A stretch of 64,000 nucleotides of DNA from Clostridium pasteurianum BC1 (GTDB lineage: Bacteria > Bacillota > Clostridia > Clostridiales > Clostridiaceae): assembly GCF_000389635.1 (NCBI RefSeq), contig NC_021182.1, forward strand, positions 2,418,001 through 2,482,000. The letters are read 5' to 3'. The translations under genes and the position numbers were made by a program. Under the pieces are notes generated by a model. That model saw nothing but the letters and a program-made list of their open reading frames with translations. It searched no databases and was not told the origin of the DNA. Below are positions 8,515 to 18,761 of this stretch, piece after piece. Each line of letters begins with the position of its first letter. Positions within the stretch are counted from its first letter, which is position 1.

Positions 8515-9786
8515 TTGGATTTATTTACTATGGCTATGGAAAATAACAGATCAAATAAACCTTTAGCCGAAAGAATGAGACCTAGAAATTTAGATGAATT
8601 TTATGGGCAGGAGAAAATAGTTGGAAAAGGAAAAATTTTAAGAAGACTTATAGAGGCTGACAGATTGACTTCCATAATATTATATGGTCCTCCAGGGGTT
8701 GGTAAAACTACACTAGCATCAATAATTTCTAAAGAAACAAAATGTGAATTTGTAAAACTCAACGCTGCCATTATAAGTGTAAAAGAGATTAAAGATTATA
8801 TAAATAAATCAGAAGAGTTACTAAAGCTTTATGGAAAAAGAACTATTTTCTTTATAGATGAAATTCATGCCTTGAAAAAAGGATCTCAGCAGGACGTACT
8901 TCTGGATGCTATTGAAAGGGGCATAGTGGTGTTAATTGGTGCCACTACTGAAAATCCTTATTTTGAAATAAATAATGCGCTTTTAAGCAGATCAAAAATA
9001 TTTCAATTAGAAAGTCTCAGTAATGAAGAAATAGTTAAAATATTAAATAACGTTCTAAAGGATAGAGAAAGAGGCTATGGTAGTATAAAGATAAATATAG
9101 AAGAAAAATCTTTATCTTACATAGCACAATTATCTGGTGGAGATGCAAGGGCAGCTATAAACACTTTAGAGATAGCAGTTCTATCTACAGTTAAAAATAA
9201 AAAGGGCATAATAGAAATAGACGAAAAATTAGTACAGGAGTCCATGCAAAAAAGAATTATAAACTATGATAAAGCAGGGGATAACCATTATGATATGGCT
9301 TCTGCCTTTATAAAAAGTATGAGGGGATCAGATGCAGATGCAGCTCTCTACTGGTTTGGAAGAATGATATTAGGAGGAGAAGATCCTAAATTTATTGTAA
9401 GAAGAATAATAGTACACGCCTCTGAAGATGTAGGTATGGCAGATTCAAGAGCGATGCTTATAGCTCATGCTGCATGGAATGCACTTGAGACTATAGGTAT
9501 GCCAGAAGCAAGAATACCTATAGCTGAGGCTATAATATATATATCAAAAGCACCTAAGAGCAATTCGGTAGTAATGGCAGTAGATAAAGCCTTTCAGGAT
9601 GCTAAAGATTTTCAGTATAGAGTTCCAGTTCATTTGAGGGATACTCATTACAAGGGTTCGAAAAATTTCGGAAATGGAATTGAGTATAAATATCCTCACA
9701 ACTATCCAGGGAATTATGTAGAGCAAAAATATTTTCCTGATGAAATGGAAGATAGGAAATATTACAAGGATGATGAGAAATTTTAA
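8515..9786 (+). CDS. rarA: Replication-associated recombination protein A (RarA/MgsA AAA+ ATPase)
   Basis: RarA is a clamp-loader-like AAA+ ATPase that acts at stalled replication forks and single-stranded DNA ends. Walker A GPPGVGKTT lies at about residues 59-67 and Walker B FFIDEIHAL follows. GATTENPYFEIN is the sensor-1 region and LSRSKIFQL follows as in the family; the C-terminus DTHYKGSKNFGNG is diagnostic. The start is a TTG at 8515 because GAGGAGGGAA is well placed and MDLFTMAMENNRS gives the family N-terminus; the extra upstream frame encodes nothing recognisable. The product is 423 residues. It is probably co-transcribed with the helicase gene two bases downstream. Confidence 0.93.
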   Translation: MDLFTMAMENNRSNKPLAERMRPRNLDEFYGQEKIVGKGKILRRLIEADRLTSIILYGPPGVGKTTLASIISKETKCEFVKLNAAIISVKEIKDYINKSEELLKLYGKRTIFFIDEIHALKKGSQQDVLLDAIERGIVVLIGATTENPYFEINNALLSRSKIFQLESLSNEEIVKILNNVLKDRERGYGSIKINIEEKSLSYIAQLSGGDARAAINTLEIAVLSTVKNKKGIIEIDEKLVQESMQKRIINYDKAGDNHYDMASAFIKSMRGSDADAALYWFGRMILGGEDPKFIVRRIIVHASEDVGMADSRAMLIAHAAWNALETIGMPEARIPIAEAIIYISKAPKSNSVVMAVDKAFQDAKDFQYRVPVHLRDTHYKGSKNFGNGIEYKYPHNYPGNYVEQKYFPDEMEDRKYYKDDEKF

Positions 9787-9788
9787 GT

Positions 9789-12143
9789 ATGGATAATATA
9801 ACTAAGATAAGGATATCTGTAAGGGATTTAATTGAATTTATTTTGAGAAGTGGGGATTTAGTATCCACATTTGCTGGAAATAATAGAAATATAGAGGCAA
9901 TTAAAGTACATCAAAAAATACAAAAAAATTCTGGCGACAATTATAATAGAGAAGTAGCTATTTCTCACACAATAATAAAGGATGATATTTCCTTGGAAAT
10001 AAACGGAAGAATAGATGGAATAATTACAAAAGATAAAGTTACTATAATTGATGAAATCAAAACTACTACTAATGATCTAAATAATATTACTGAAGATTAT
10101 AATAGGTTACATTGGGCACAGGTTAAATGTTATGCTTACTTTTATTGTGTACAGAATGATATTAAAATTATTGATACAAGGCTAACCTATTATCAAATGA
10201 ATAGCAGGGAAATAAAATACTTAATTAAGTCTTATACTCTAGTTCAATTGGAACAATTTTTTAATGAGATAATTGATAAATATATATACTGGGCAAAACT
10301 TCAAAAAAATTGGAGGGAAAAGAGAGACCTATCTATAAAAAAACTTATATTTCCATATAGAGAATACAGATTAGGACAAAGAAAACTAGCGGTAGCTATT
10401 TATACTTCTATTAAAGAAAATAAAAATATTTTTGTAAAGGCACCTACAGGAATTGGTAAGACAATATCAACTATTTTTCCTGGGATTAAGGCACTAGGGG
10501 AAGGTATTATATCAAAAATTTTTTATGTTACAGCAAAGAATACCACAGGAGAAGAGGTAAAAAAGGCTTTTCTTCTTCTAGCAGAAAATGACCTGGATTT
10601 TAAAACGGTATGGATTACTGCAAAGGATAAGATATGCTTTAAAGAAGAAACTAATTGTGATCCAGAGTTATGTAAGTATGCTAAAGGTCATTTTGACAGA
10701 ATAAATGAAGCTATAACTGATGCATTGAATAGAAATATAATTACTAGAGAAGTAATTGAAAAATATGCAGAGAAACACAGCGTTTGTCCTTTTGAATTTT
10801 CTTTGGATTTAACAAACTGGTGTGATTGTGTAGTGTGTGACTATAATTATGTTTTTGATCCAAAAGTATACTTAAGAAGATTTTTTTTAGAAAAGGGTGG
10901 AGACTATTGTCTTCTTGTAGATGAGGCTCATAATTTAGTGGACAGGGCAAGAAATATGTATTCAGGAGAATTATACAAGAAAGATATTTTAGATTTAAAA
11001 AATAAATGTAAAAATATATCTTCTATTTTATATAAAAGTCTAAATAAGATAAATACATTTTTGGTAAAGGAAAGAAAAAAATGTGAGGAAAATAATATTG
11101 GAGTAAATGTACAAAAAGATCCACCTAAGGATATAATAAAGCTTCTGAATAATTTTATATATGAAGCAGAAAGATTTTTAATAGTAAATGATAAGTGTGA
11201 GTTTAAAGCAGAAATTTTAGATATTTATTTTAAATTAAATTCATTTGTTAGGATTTATGAAGATTATAGTGAAGAATATATTACCTATAGCCAAAAAATT
11301 AAAGATGATCTATTATTAAAGATGTTTTGTGTTGACACATCAGAAGTTATGAAAAAATGTTTAGAAAAAGTAAAGTCTACAGTATTCTTTTCAGCTACAC
11401 TAACACCTATGAATTATTTTATAAAGTTATTAGGTGGAGATAATGATTCCTATAAAATCAGATTGCCTTCACCTTTTAAAAGAGAAAATTTATGTTTGCT
11501 GCTAAACGATGGTGTATCTACAAAATATAATAACAGACAGTTTACTTATAAAGAGATAGTTTCCATTATAACAAATTGTGTATCTCAAAAGGCAGGAAAT
11601 TATTTTGTGTTTTTTCCATCCTATAATTATATGAAAAGTGTTTTGGATATATTTCATGAGGAAAATAAAAATATCAATGTAGTATGCCAGAAAAACAATA
11701 TGACTGAAGAGGAAAGAAATAATTTTATTGCACTTTTTTCTGAGAATAACAGAGAAACACTACTTGGATTTGTAGTTATGGGCGGGGTGTTTAGTGAAGG
11801 TATTGATTTAATAGGAGAAAAACTAAGTGGTGCTATTATTATTGGAGTTGGTCTTCCTAAAATATCTTTAGAAAGAAATTTAATTAAAGAATATTTTATA
11901 AAAAATAATGAAAATGGTTTTTTATATTCCTATGTCTATCCGGGCATAAATAAAGTCCTTCAGTCTGCAGGAAGAGTTGTGAGAACCGATAAAGATAGAG
12001 GGATTGTAGTATTAATAGATGAAAGATATTCTGAAAGTATTTATAAAGGATTATTACCTGAAGAATGGTCACATATGAAAAAAATAAATACTTTTCTAAA
12101 TAAGAACAATAATGTTATTTTAGAATTTTGGAGTAAAAAATAG
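9789..12143 (+). CDS. RecB-type nuclease fused to a DinG/XPD-like Fe-S helicase
   Basis: This 784-residue protein joins two activities. Residues ~1-190 carry a PD-(D/E)XK nuclease core: GRIDG with D76, DEIK with E89 and K91, then Q111-x3-Y115 (the Q-x3-Y motif of RecB/Cas4/Dna2 nucleases). The remainder is a superfamily 2 Rad3-type helicase, with Walker A APTGIGKT near residue 220, DEAH near 376, and four cysteines between them (about 281, 290, 295, 333) placed like the XPD 4Fe-4S ligands. Motif VI appears as QSAGRVVRTDKDRG. A role in processing flaps or damaged forks is inferred. It sits two bases after rarA, suggesting joint expression. The architecture is known in Firmicutes, but its physiological role is not clear. 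Confidence 0.85.
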   Translation: MDNITKIRISVRDLIEFILRSGDLVSTFAGNNRNIEAIKVHQKIQKNSGDNYNREVAISHTIIKDDISLEINGRIDGIITKDKVTIIDEIKTTTNDLNNITEDYNRLHWAQVKCYAYFYCVQNDIKIIDTRLTYYQMNSREIKYLIKSYTLVQLEQFFNEIIDKYIYWAKLQKNWREKRDLSIKKLIFPYREYRLGQRKLAVAIYTSIKENKNIFVKAPTGIGKTISTIFPGIKALGEGIISKIFYVTAKNTTGEEVKKAFLLLAENDLDFKTVWITAKDKICFKEETNCDPELCKYAKGHFDRINEAITDALNRNIITREVIEKYAEKHSVCPFEFSLDLTNWCDCVVCDYNYVFDPKVYLRRFFLEKGGDYCLLVDEAHNLVDRARNMYSGELYKKDILDLKNKCKNISSILYKSLNKINTFLVKERKKCEENNIGVNVQKDPPKDIIKLLNNFIYEAERFLIVNDKCEFKAEILDIYFKLNSFVRIYEDYSEEYITYSQKIKDDLLLKMFCVDTSEVMKKCLEKVKSTVFFSATLTPMNYFIKLLGGDNDSYKIRLPSPFKRENLCLLLNDGVSTKYNNRQFTYKEIVSIITNCVSQKAGNYFVFFPSYNYMKSVLDIFHEENKNINVVCQKNNMTEEERNNFIALFSENNRETLLGFVVMGGVFSEGIDLIGEKLSGAIIIGVGLPKISLERNLIKEYFIKNNENGFLYSYVYPGINKVLQSAGRVVRTDKDRGIVVLIDERYSESIYKGLLPEEWSHMKKINTFLNKNNNVILEFWSKK

Positions 12144-12206
12144 TATTTCATTGTGAATATTTCAATAATATATATTTCATTGATATAATCTTCTTCTAAA
12201 TAACAG

Positions 12207-12248
12207 ATTTTTAAAAAATTAATATATATGCATTAATTTTTTAAAAAT
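12207..12248. terminator. AT-only 17-bp perfect hairpin after the helicase gene
   Basis: ATTTTTAAAAAATTAAT pairs perfectly with ATTAATTTTTTAAAAAT around an 8-base loop. It could end the rarA-helicase transcript, although the lack of G-C pairs makes it a weak terminator. Confidence 0.45.
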
Positions 12249-12397
12249 ATCATTAAAAAGAGAGGTTTATAGATAAATTAACAATGAAATAAATTGAAAT
12301 TATTTATAATTATGCTTCTAAATGTATATATTTTAAAAATTAAAATAAAAAATCTTTTGGAATAGCAATAATTATAGTGTAAAATGCAAGTTTTCAG

Positions 12398-12426
12398 TTG
12401 AAAAGCGTCAAAAATACAATTATAAT
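12398..12426 (+). promoter_or_regulatory. Vegetative-type promoter of gltBD
   Basis: TTGAAA (12398-12403) and TATAAT (12421-12426) are separated by exactly 17 bp, which fits a sigma-A promoter. Transcription would start near 12433 and leave a leader of ~145 nt before gltB, containing a small hairpin (TTCTATT/AATAGAA, near 12513-12537). No known riboswitch was recognised in it. The remaining part of the 434-bp spacer is AT-rich and featureless. Confidence 0.6.
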
Positions 12427-12577
12427 ATATACTAAACGGATTTGGTAAAATAAATATATTAAAACTCCATTCAATATATAATTTTAATTTATATTTATGA
12501 ATTGGAAATAAGCTTCTATTGATGTTATATTAATAGAACATATGAGTATAATTTAAAAATTCAGGGGGGCTAAAGTA

Positions 12578-15500
12578 ATGAACGTAAAAACTGGTTATCC
12601 AAAAAACCAAGGCCTGTATGATTCACAATTTGAAAAAGATAATTGTGGTATAGGGTTTGTGGCAAATATAAAGGGTGAAAAAACCCATGATATTATAAAA
12701 AAGGGTATAGAAATACTAGTAAATTTAACTCACAGAGGTGGAGTTGGGTCTGATGTTAAAACTGGTGATGGTGCTGGAATTATGTTTCAGATACCACATG
12801 AGTTTTTTAAAATAGCATGTGAAAATTCAGGAATAGTTTTACCAGAAGAAGGTCAGTATGGGGTAGGTATGATGTTCTTACCTAAAGAAATTACTCTTTG
12901 CCATCAATGTGAAGGCATAGTAGAAAGAGTAATAGAAGAAGAAGGTCAGGATTTTCTTGGATGGAGACATGTACCAACTGATAGTAGAATAATAGGAAGA
13001 ACTGCAAAGGGTTCAGAACCTATAATAAAACAAATCTTTATAGAAAATAAATGTGCAACTCAAGATGAGTTTGAAAAAAAATTATATATAATTCGTAAGA
13101 GAGCTGAAAGTGAAGTAAAAAGACTGCTGGATAATGGGTCAAATTATTTTTATGTTTGTAGTTTATCCAGTAAAAAGATCATATATAAAGGACTACTTCT
13201 TCCAGATCAAATTACAAGTTATTATATGGATTTAAATGATATAAATTTTAAAAGTGCTATTGCTTTAGTTCATCAAAGATTTAGTACAAATACTTTCCCA
13301 ACTTGGGACTTGGCTCAGCCTTTTAGATATTTAGCTCATAATGGAGAAATAAATACCATAAGAGGTAATAGAAATTGGATGCATGCAAGAGAAGGAGTTT
13401 TAGAGTCAAAGATTTTTGGGAAAAACATAAGCAAATTATTTCCAATTATAAATCCTGATGGAAGTGACTCTGCTTCATTAGATAATGTATTTGAACTTTT
13501 AGTTATGGATGGAAGAAGTCCTGCTCATGCAATGATGATGCTTATACCAGAGGCTTGGGAAGCAAATGAAGAAATGGATGAGGATAAGAAAGCTTTCTAT
13601 GAATATCATGGTTCATTAATAGAACCTTGGGATGGTCCAGCAGCTGTTACTTTTACAGATGGAACACAGGTTGGAGCAGTTCTTGATAGAAATGGACTAA
13701 GACCAGCTAGATATGTAATAACCAAAAGTGGAACAGTAGTTCTTTCTTCTGAAGCAGGAGTTTTAGATTTCCCAACAGAAGATATAATCCAAAATGGTAA
13801 ATTAGAACCAGGAAAAATATTTTTACTTGATACTAGTAAGGGAAAAATAATAAGTGATGAAGAAGTTAAAAAATCTATATGTTCTGATAAGCCATATAAA
13901 GAAGCAATAGCTAAATATAAATTTGTTTTAGATGATTTAAATGGTTTTGAAGATGATACACAAATAATACCAGAAGCATTAAAAGAAAGACAACAAGCTT
14001 TTGGATATACTCTGGAAGATTTAAAAATAATATTGAAAGGTATGGCAAGTACAGCTAAAGAACCACTTGGTTCAATGGGTAATGATACTCCACTTGCAGT
14101 TTTATCAAATAGACCACAGGTATTATTTGCATATTTCAAACAGTTATTTGCTCAGGTTACAAATCCTCCAATAGATCCAATAAGAGAAGAACTTGTAACT
14201 TCCCTTACAAATTATATAGGATCACAGGGGAATATATTAAATAAAGAACTTTACAATAATCCTTTTATAGAGATACATTCACCTATTTTAACAGATTTAG
14301 AGACATCAAAAATAAAGGTGCTTAGTAACAACGATTTTAAAACAATAACTATACCAATTACTTTTAAATATGACACTGGGGTAGCAGGTTTTAAAGAAGC
14401 TTTAGAAAAAATATGTGAAAGAGCTTCTAACGCAGTAATTAAAGGCTATAATATTTTAGTTTTAAGTGATAAATCCAGTAATTCCTTTGAGGCAGCTGTT
14501 CCAAGTCTTTTAGCAGTATCAGCAGTACACCATCACTTAATTAGGGAAAAAACTCGTACTAAGGTTTCCATTATAGCAGAAACTGGTGAAGCAAGAGAAA
14601 CTATGCATGCAGCTCTTCTTCTAGGATATGGTGCAACAGCAGTAAATCCATATATTGCTTATGAATCCATAAAGCAAATGGTTAATAATGGAGAAATAAA
14701 AGATATATCTTACAAAGAAGCTGTAGATAATTATATATATGCAGTAAATCATGGATTGTTGAAGATTTTATCTAAAATGGGCATTTCCACTTTAAGAAGT
14801 TATCATGGAGCACAAATTTTTGAAGCTATTGGACTTAAAAGTGATTTTGTAGATAAATATTTTGAAGGAACGCCTTCAAGAATAGAAGGTATAGATATAG
14901 AAACAGCAGCAGAGGAAGTTTTAATTAGACATAAAAATGCTTTCAATAATATCAGAAAACCAGTTTCTGAATTAGATGTAGGTGGAAGCTATGCATGGAG
15001 AAGTAATGGAGAATTCCATCTTTTCAATCCAGAAACAATTTACAAGCTTCAAGTTTCTACAAGAAGCAATGATTATAGTTTATATAAAAATTATGCTGGG
15101 CTTATAAATAATCAAGATAAAAATCTATGTACTATCAGAAGTATGTTTAAATTTAAAATAGATAGAGAAATTCCTATAGAGGAAGTAGAACCAGTAAGTG
15201 AAATACTAAAGAGGTTCTGTGCAGGAGCTATGTCCTTTGGTTCTATAAGTAAAGAAGCACATGAAGCAATTGCTATTGCCATGAACAGAATAGGTGGTAA
15301 GAGTAATAGTGGAGAAGGTGGAGAAGATCCAATAAGATACAAAAAAAGTGCAAATGGAGATTGGAAGAGAAGTGCAATAAAACAAATTGCTTCAGCTAGA
15401 TTTGGAGTAAATGCTGAATATTTAGTAAATGCAGATGAACTGCAGATTAAAATGGCTCAAGGAGCTAAACCAGGTGAAGGCGGGCAGTTGCCAGGAAGAA

Positions 15501-17098
15501 AAGTTGATGAAGCTATAGCAAAGGTTAGACATTCAACTCCTGGAATAGATTTAATATCACCACCACCTCATCATGATATTTATTCCATTGAGGATTTAGC
15601 ACAATTAATTTATGATTTGAAATCTACAAATCCTGAGGCAAGAATAAATGTAAAATTGGTATCAGAGGTTGGCGTTGGTACAGTAGCTGCTGGAGTTTCA
15701 AAGGCACATGCAGATGCTATATTAATAAGCGGACATGATGGAGGTACAGGAGCTTCACCAGTATCATCTATTAAACATGCAGGTATACCATGGGAGCTTG
15801 GTCTTTCAGAAGCACAGCAGGTGCTTTTATTGAATGATTTAAGAAGTAGAGTAGTACTTCAAACTGACGGGCAGCTTAAAACTGGTAGAGATATAGTTAT
15901 AGCAACTCTTTTAGGGGCAGAAGAATTTGTATTTGCATCAACACTTTTAGTAGTACTCGGATGTACAATGCTTAGAAATTGTCATTTGAATACCTGTGAT
16001 ATGGGAATTGCAACTCAAGATCCAGAACTAAGAAAGAATTTCAAGGGAAAACCAGAACACATAGTAAACTTCTTGACATTTATTGCAATGGAAGTTAGAG
16101 AATATATGGCAAAGCTTGGATTTAGAACTATGAATGAAATGGTTGGAAGAGTTGACAAAATAGCAGTGAAAGATGAAAGCAACCATTGGAAAGCAAAGGG
16201 AATAGATCTTTCAAAGATATTATATAAACCTGATATGCCAAGCAGAATAAAGCCATATTGTGTGAAAAAGCAAGAACATGGCATTGAAAATTCTATGGAT
16301 CGTAAATTGATAAAGATAGCTCAGGATGCTTTAAATAATCAAAATAAAGTAGTTGCTAATTTTGAAATTAAGAACACTGATAGAGCAGTTGGAGCTATGA
16401 TAAGTGGAAAGGTTGCTAAATTATATGGCAATAAAGGCCTTTTGGAAGATACAATACAATTTAATTTTAAAGGAGCTGCAGGACAGAGTTTTGGTGCCTT
16501 TGGTGCTCATGGCTTAACACTTAATCTTGAAGGAGAGGCAAATGACTATGTAGGTAAAGGTTTGTCAGGGGCAAAGATAATAATTAAGACTCCAGCTAAT
16601 GCAAACTATAAACAAGATGAAAATGTTATAGCAGGTAACACTATTCTATATGGAGCAACTGAAGGTCAACTATATATAAACGGTCTAGTAGGAGAAAGAT
16701 TTGCAGTTAGAAACAGTGGTGCTATTGCAGTAGTAGAAGGTGTTGGTGATCACTGCTGTGAATACATGACTGGTGGAACCGTACTTGTCCTTGGCAATTT
16801 TGGTAGAAATTTTGCTGCTGGAATGAGCGGGGGAATAGCTTATGTATTTGACGAAGATAATTCATTGAGAAATAAGATTAAAAATAATACTGTAGATATA
16901 GATGAATTAGATGAAGATGATATAGAAGAAGTTTACAGCTTAATTGCAGCACATGAAAATTACACTGGAAGCTTAAAGGCTGCTAGCTTAATTAAAGGCT
17001 GGGATAAGGCACAGAAGAAGTTCAAAAAGATCATACCAACTGCTTATAAGAAAATTTTGCTAGAGAAAAATAAAGAAATCTCTGCTTTGAGAGCATAG
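12578..17098 (+). CDS. gltB: Glutamate synthase, large (alpha) subunit
   Basis: With GltD it converts glutamine and 2-oxoglutarate to two glutamates. The 1506-residue length and domain order fit: a class II glutaminase domain with the catalytic cysteine at residue 23 (DNCGIGFV) after a short propeptide, a central domain, an FMN-binding synthase domain (GGKSNSGEGGEDP and ISGHDGGTGASP), and a C-terminal GXGXG beta-helix. The 3Fe-4S cluster cysteines are at about 1129, 1135 and 1140 in a C-x5-C-x4-C pattern. The ATG follows AGGGGGG. gltD lies 13 bases downstream. The propeptide must be removed to expose Cys23, as known for the family. Confidence 0.97.
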   Translation: MNVKTGYPKNQGLYDSQFEKDNCGIGFVANIKGEKTHDIIKKGIEILVNLTHRGGVGSDVKTGDGAGIMFQIPHEFFKIACENSGIVLPEEGQYGVGMMFLPKEITLCHQCEGIVERVIEEEGQDFLGWRHVPTDSRIIGRTAKGSEPIIKQIFIENKCATQDEFEKKLYIIRKRAESEVKRLLDNGSNYFYVCSLSSKKIIYKGLLLPDQITSYYMDLNDINFKSAIALVHQRFSTNTFPTWDLAQPFRYLAHNGEINTIRGNRNWMHAREGVLESKIFGKNISKLFPIINPDGSDSASLDNVFELLVMDGRSPAHAMMMLIPEAWEANEEMDEDKKAFYEYHGSLIEPWDGPAAVTFTDGTQVGAVLDRNGLRPARYVITKSGTVVLSSEAGVLDFPTEDIIQNGKLEPGKIFLLDTSKGKIISDEEVKKSICSDKPYKEAIAKYKFVLDDLNGFEDDTQIIPEALKERQQAFGYTLEDLKIILKGMASTAKEPLGSMGNDTPLAVLSNRPQVLFAYFKQLFAQVTNPPIDPIREELVTSLTNYIGSQGNILNKELYNNPFIEIHSPILTDLETSKIKVLSNNDFKTITIPITFKYDTGVAGFKEALEKICERASNAVIKGYNILVLSDKSSNSFEAAVPSLLAVSAVHHHLIREKTRTKVSIIAETGEARETMHAALLLGYGATAVNPYIAYESIKQMVNNGEIKDISYKEAVDNYIYAVNHGLLKILSKMGISTLRSYHGAQIFEAIGLKSDFVDKYFEGTPSRIEGIDIETAAEEVLIRHKNAFNNIRKPVSELDVGGSYAWRSNGEFHLFNPETIYKLQVSTRSNDYSLYKNYAGLINNQDKNLCTIRSMFKFKIDREIPIEEVEPVSEILKRFCAGAMSFGSISKEAHEAIAIAMNRIGGKSNSGEGGEDPIRYKKSANGDWKRSAIKQIASARFGVNAEYLVNADELQIKMAQGAKPGEGGQLPGRKVDEAIAKVRHSTPGIDLISPPPHHDIYSIEDLAQLIYDLKSTNPEARINVKLVSEVGVGTVAAGVSKAHADAILISGHDGGTGASPVSSIKHAGIPWELGLSEAQQVLLLNDLRSRVVLQTDGQLKTGRDIVIATLLGAEEFVFASTLLVVLGCTMLRNCHLNTCDMGIATQDPELRKNFKGKPEHIVNFLTFIAMEVREYMAKLGFRTMNEMVGRVDKIAVKDESNHWKAKGIDLSKILYKPDMPSRIKPYCVKKQEHGIENSMDRKLIKIAQDALNNQNKVVANFEIKNTDRAVGAMISGKVAKLYGNKGLLEDTIQFNFKGAAGQSFGAFGAHGLTLNLEGEANDYVGKGLSGAKIIIKTPANANYKQDENVIAGNTILYGATEGQLYINGLVGERFAVRNSGAIAVVEGVGDHCCEYMTGGTVLVLGNFGRNFAAGMSGGIAYVFDEDNSLRNKIKNNTVDIDELDEDDIEEVYSLIAAHENYTGSLKAASLIKGWDKAQKKFKKIIPTAYKKILLEKNKEISALRA

Positions 17099-17111
17099 GA
17101 GGTATAATAAT

Positions 17112-18548
17112 ATGGGAAAAACAACTGGTTTTAAAGAATATAAAAGACAGACTGCTAAAAAACGTCCAGTTAAAGATAGAATAAATGACTATAAACAAAT
17201 TTATCTTCCAATGGAAGAAGGGGAATTACGTAAGCAAGGTGCTAGATGTATGGAATGTGGTACTCCCTTCTGTTCCTGGGGGTGTCCTCTTGGAAATTTA
17301 ATGCCTGATTTTAATGATATGGTTTATAATAATGATTTTGAAGCTGGCTTTAATAGATTGTACTTAACAAATAATTTTCCAGAGTTTACAGGTAAAGTTT
17401 GTCCTGCACTTTGTGAGGGAGCTTGTACTCTTGGAGTTAATTCCGATGCAGTATCAATAAAGGAATTAGAGCTTGGAATTATTGAAAAAGCCTTCAAAGA
17501 AAATTTCATAAAACCTAATCCACCAAAAGTTAGAACGGGAAAGAGTGTGGCAGTAGTAGGTTCTGGTCCATCAGGACTTGCTGTGGCTGCTGAATTAAAC
17601 TCAGTAGGTCATACTGTTACTGTATTTGAAAGGCATGACAGAATAGGAGGACTTTTAAGATACGGTATACCAGATTTCAAACTTGAAAAAGACATAGTAG
17701 ATAGAAGAATAAATTTGATGGAAGAAGAAGGTATTATATTTAAAACTAATACTGATATAGGTATTAATTATGATGTGAAAGCTCTTTCAGAGGATTTTGA
17801 TGCAGTAGTTCTTTGTGGTGGATCTACAATTCCGAGAGATTTACCAATAGAGGGCAGAGACCTTGAAGGTATACATTTTGCTGTGGACTTTTTAACTTAT
17901 ATAAATAAAAAGGTAGCTGGTGACGATGTATCAAAAGAAGCTATAGATGTAAAAGATAAAAATGTTTTAGTTATAGGCGGTGGAGATACTGGTTCCGATT
18001 GTATTGGTACTTCAATAAGAGAAGGGGCAAAGAATGTATATCAATTTGAAATAATGCCTAAACCACCTGAGGAAAGGGATAATACAATGCCATGGCCACT
18101 TTATCCAAAGACTTTAAAGGTTTCTACTTCTCATGAAGAAGGCGCAATTAGAGAATGGTGTACAGAAACTAAGAAGTTTATAGGTGAAAATGGAAAAGTT
18201 ACTGCCATAGAAGGGATTAAGGTTCAGTGGGGAAAAGATGCATCAGGCAGATTTATCCCTACAGAAGTACCTGGTTCTAGGTTTGTGAGAGAGGTGGATT
18301 TAGTATTATTGGCAATGGGCTTTGTTCATCCTCAACATGAAGGTCTTATAAATGCACTAGGTTTAGAATTAGACAACAGAGGAAATATTTCTGCTGATGA
18401 AAATCATATGACTAGTGTAAATGGAGTATTTACAGCTGGAGATATGAGAAGGGGTCAATCACTTGTAGTTTGGGCTATAAATGATGGAAGACAGGCAGCA
18501 AAAGCTGTGGATGAGTATTTAATGGGTGAAAGTGTACTAAGAGGATAA
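17112..18548 (+). CDS. gltD: Glutamate synthase, small (beta) subunit
   Basis: GltD oxidises NADPH and passes electrons via FAD and Fe-S clusters to GltB. The 478-residue protein has N-terminal cysteine sets (C46, C49, C54, C58 and C97, C101, C105) for low-potential clusters, an FAD-binding VAVVGSGPSGLA, an NADPH-binding VLVIGGGDTGSDC, and the C-terminal FAD motif GVFTAGDMRRGQSLVVWA. The AGGAGGT ribosome site overlaps the end of gltB, so the two are translated from one mRNA. A strong terminator follows. The same fold also occurs in other Fe-S flavoproteins, but adjacency to gltB settles the role. Confidence 0.97.
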   Translation: MGKTTGFKEYKRQTAKKRPVKDRINDYKQIYLPMEEGELRKQGARCMECGTPFCSWGCPLGNLMPDFNDMVYNNDFEAGFNRLYLTNNFPEFTGKVCPALCEGACTLGVNSDAVSIKELELGIIEKAFKENFIKPNPPKVRTGKSVAVVGSGPSGLAVAAELNSVGHTVTVFERHDRIGGLLRYGIPDFKLEKDIVDRRINLMEEEGIIFKTNTDIGINYDVKALSEDFDAVVLCGGSTIPRDLPIEGRDLEGIHFAVDFLTYINKKVAGDDVSKEAIDVKDKNVLVIGGGDTGSDCIGTSIREGAKNVYQFEIMPKPPEERDNTMPWPLYPKTLKVSTSHEEGAIREWCTETKKFIGENGKVTAIEGIKVQWGKDASGRFIPTEVPGSRFVREVDLVLLAMGFVHPQHEGLINALGLELDNRGNISADENHMTSVNGVFTAGDMRRGQSLVVWAINDGRQAAKAVDEYLMGESVLRG

Positions 18549-18552
18549 TTAT

Positions 18553-18590
18553 AAAACAAAGGTCTGTACGAGAGTGCAGACCTTTGTTTT
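18553..18590 (+). terminator. Intrinsic terminator of gltBD
   Basis: AAAACAAAGGTCTG pairs with CAGACCTTTGTTTT around a short loop, with a T-rich 3' side. Confidence 0.9.
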
Positions 18591-18663
18591 GCTAATTTAT
18601 CAAAGATATTCATTATTTATTAAATTTTATTCAATATAACATGAAAAAAATACAAAATTATTG

Positions 18664-18692
18664 TTGACAGTTTTACTCTGGTTTGATATTAT
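18664..18692 (+). promoter_or_regulatory. Promoter of the iscR-iscS-iscU operon
   Basis: TTGACA (18664-18669) and TATTAT (18687-18692) are 17 bp apart; an alternative -10, TATAAT, lies three bases further on. IscR proteins usually bind over such promoters to control their own operon according to Fe-S supply, so this is also the likely operator. The operator itself was not pinned down. Confidence 0.6.
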
Positions 18693-18761
18693 AATGCTAT
18701 AAAGTTTAGTAAAACACTCAAGTTTAAAATTAGTGGGTTATACCATAAAGGAAGTGAGCTA

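Noticed and set aside
13606-14139. 177-codon open frame on the minus strand inside gltB
   Set aside because: It mirrors conserved gltB coding sequence, has no ribosome site and no recognisable domain.
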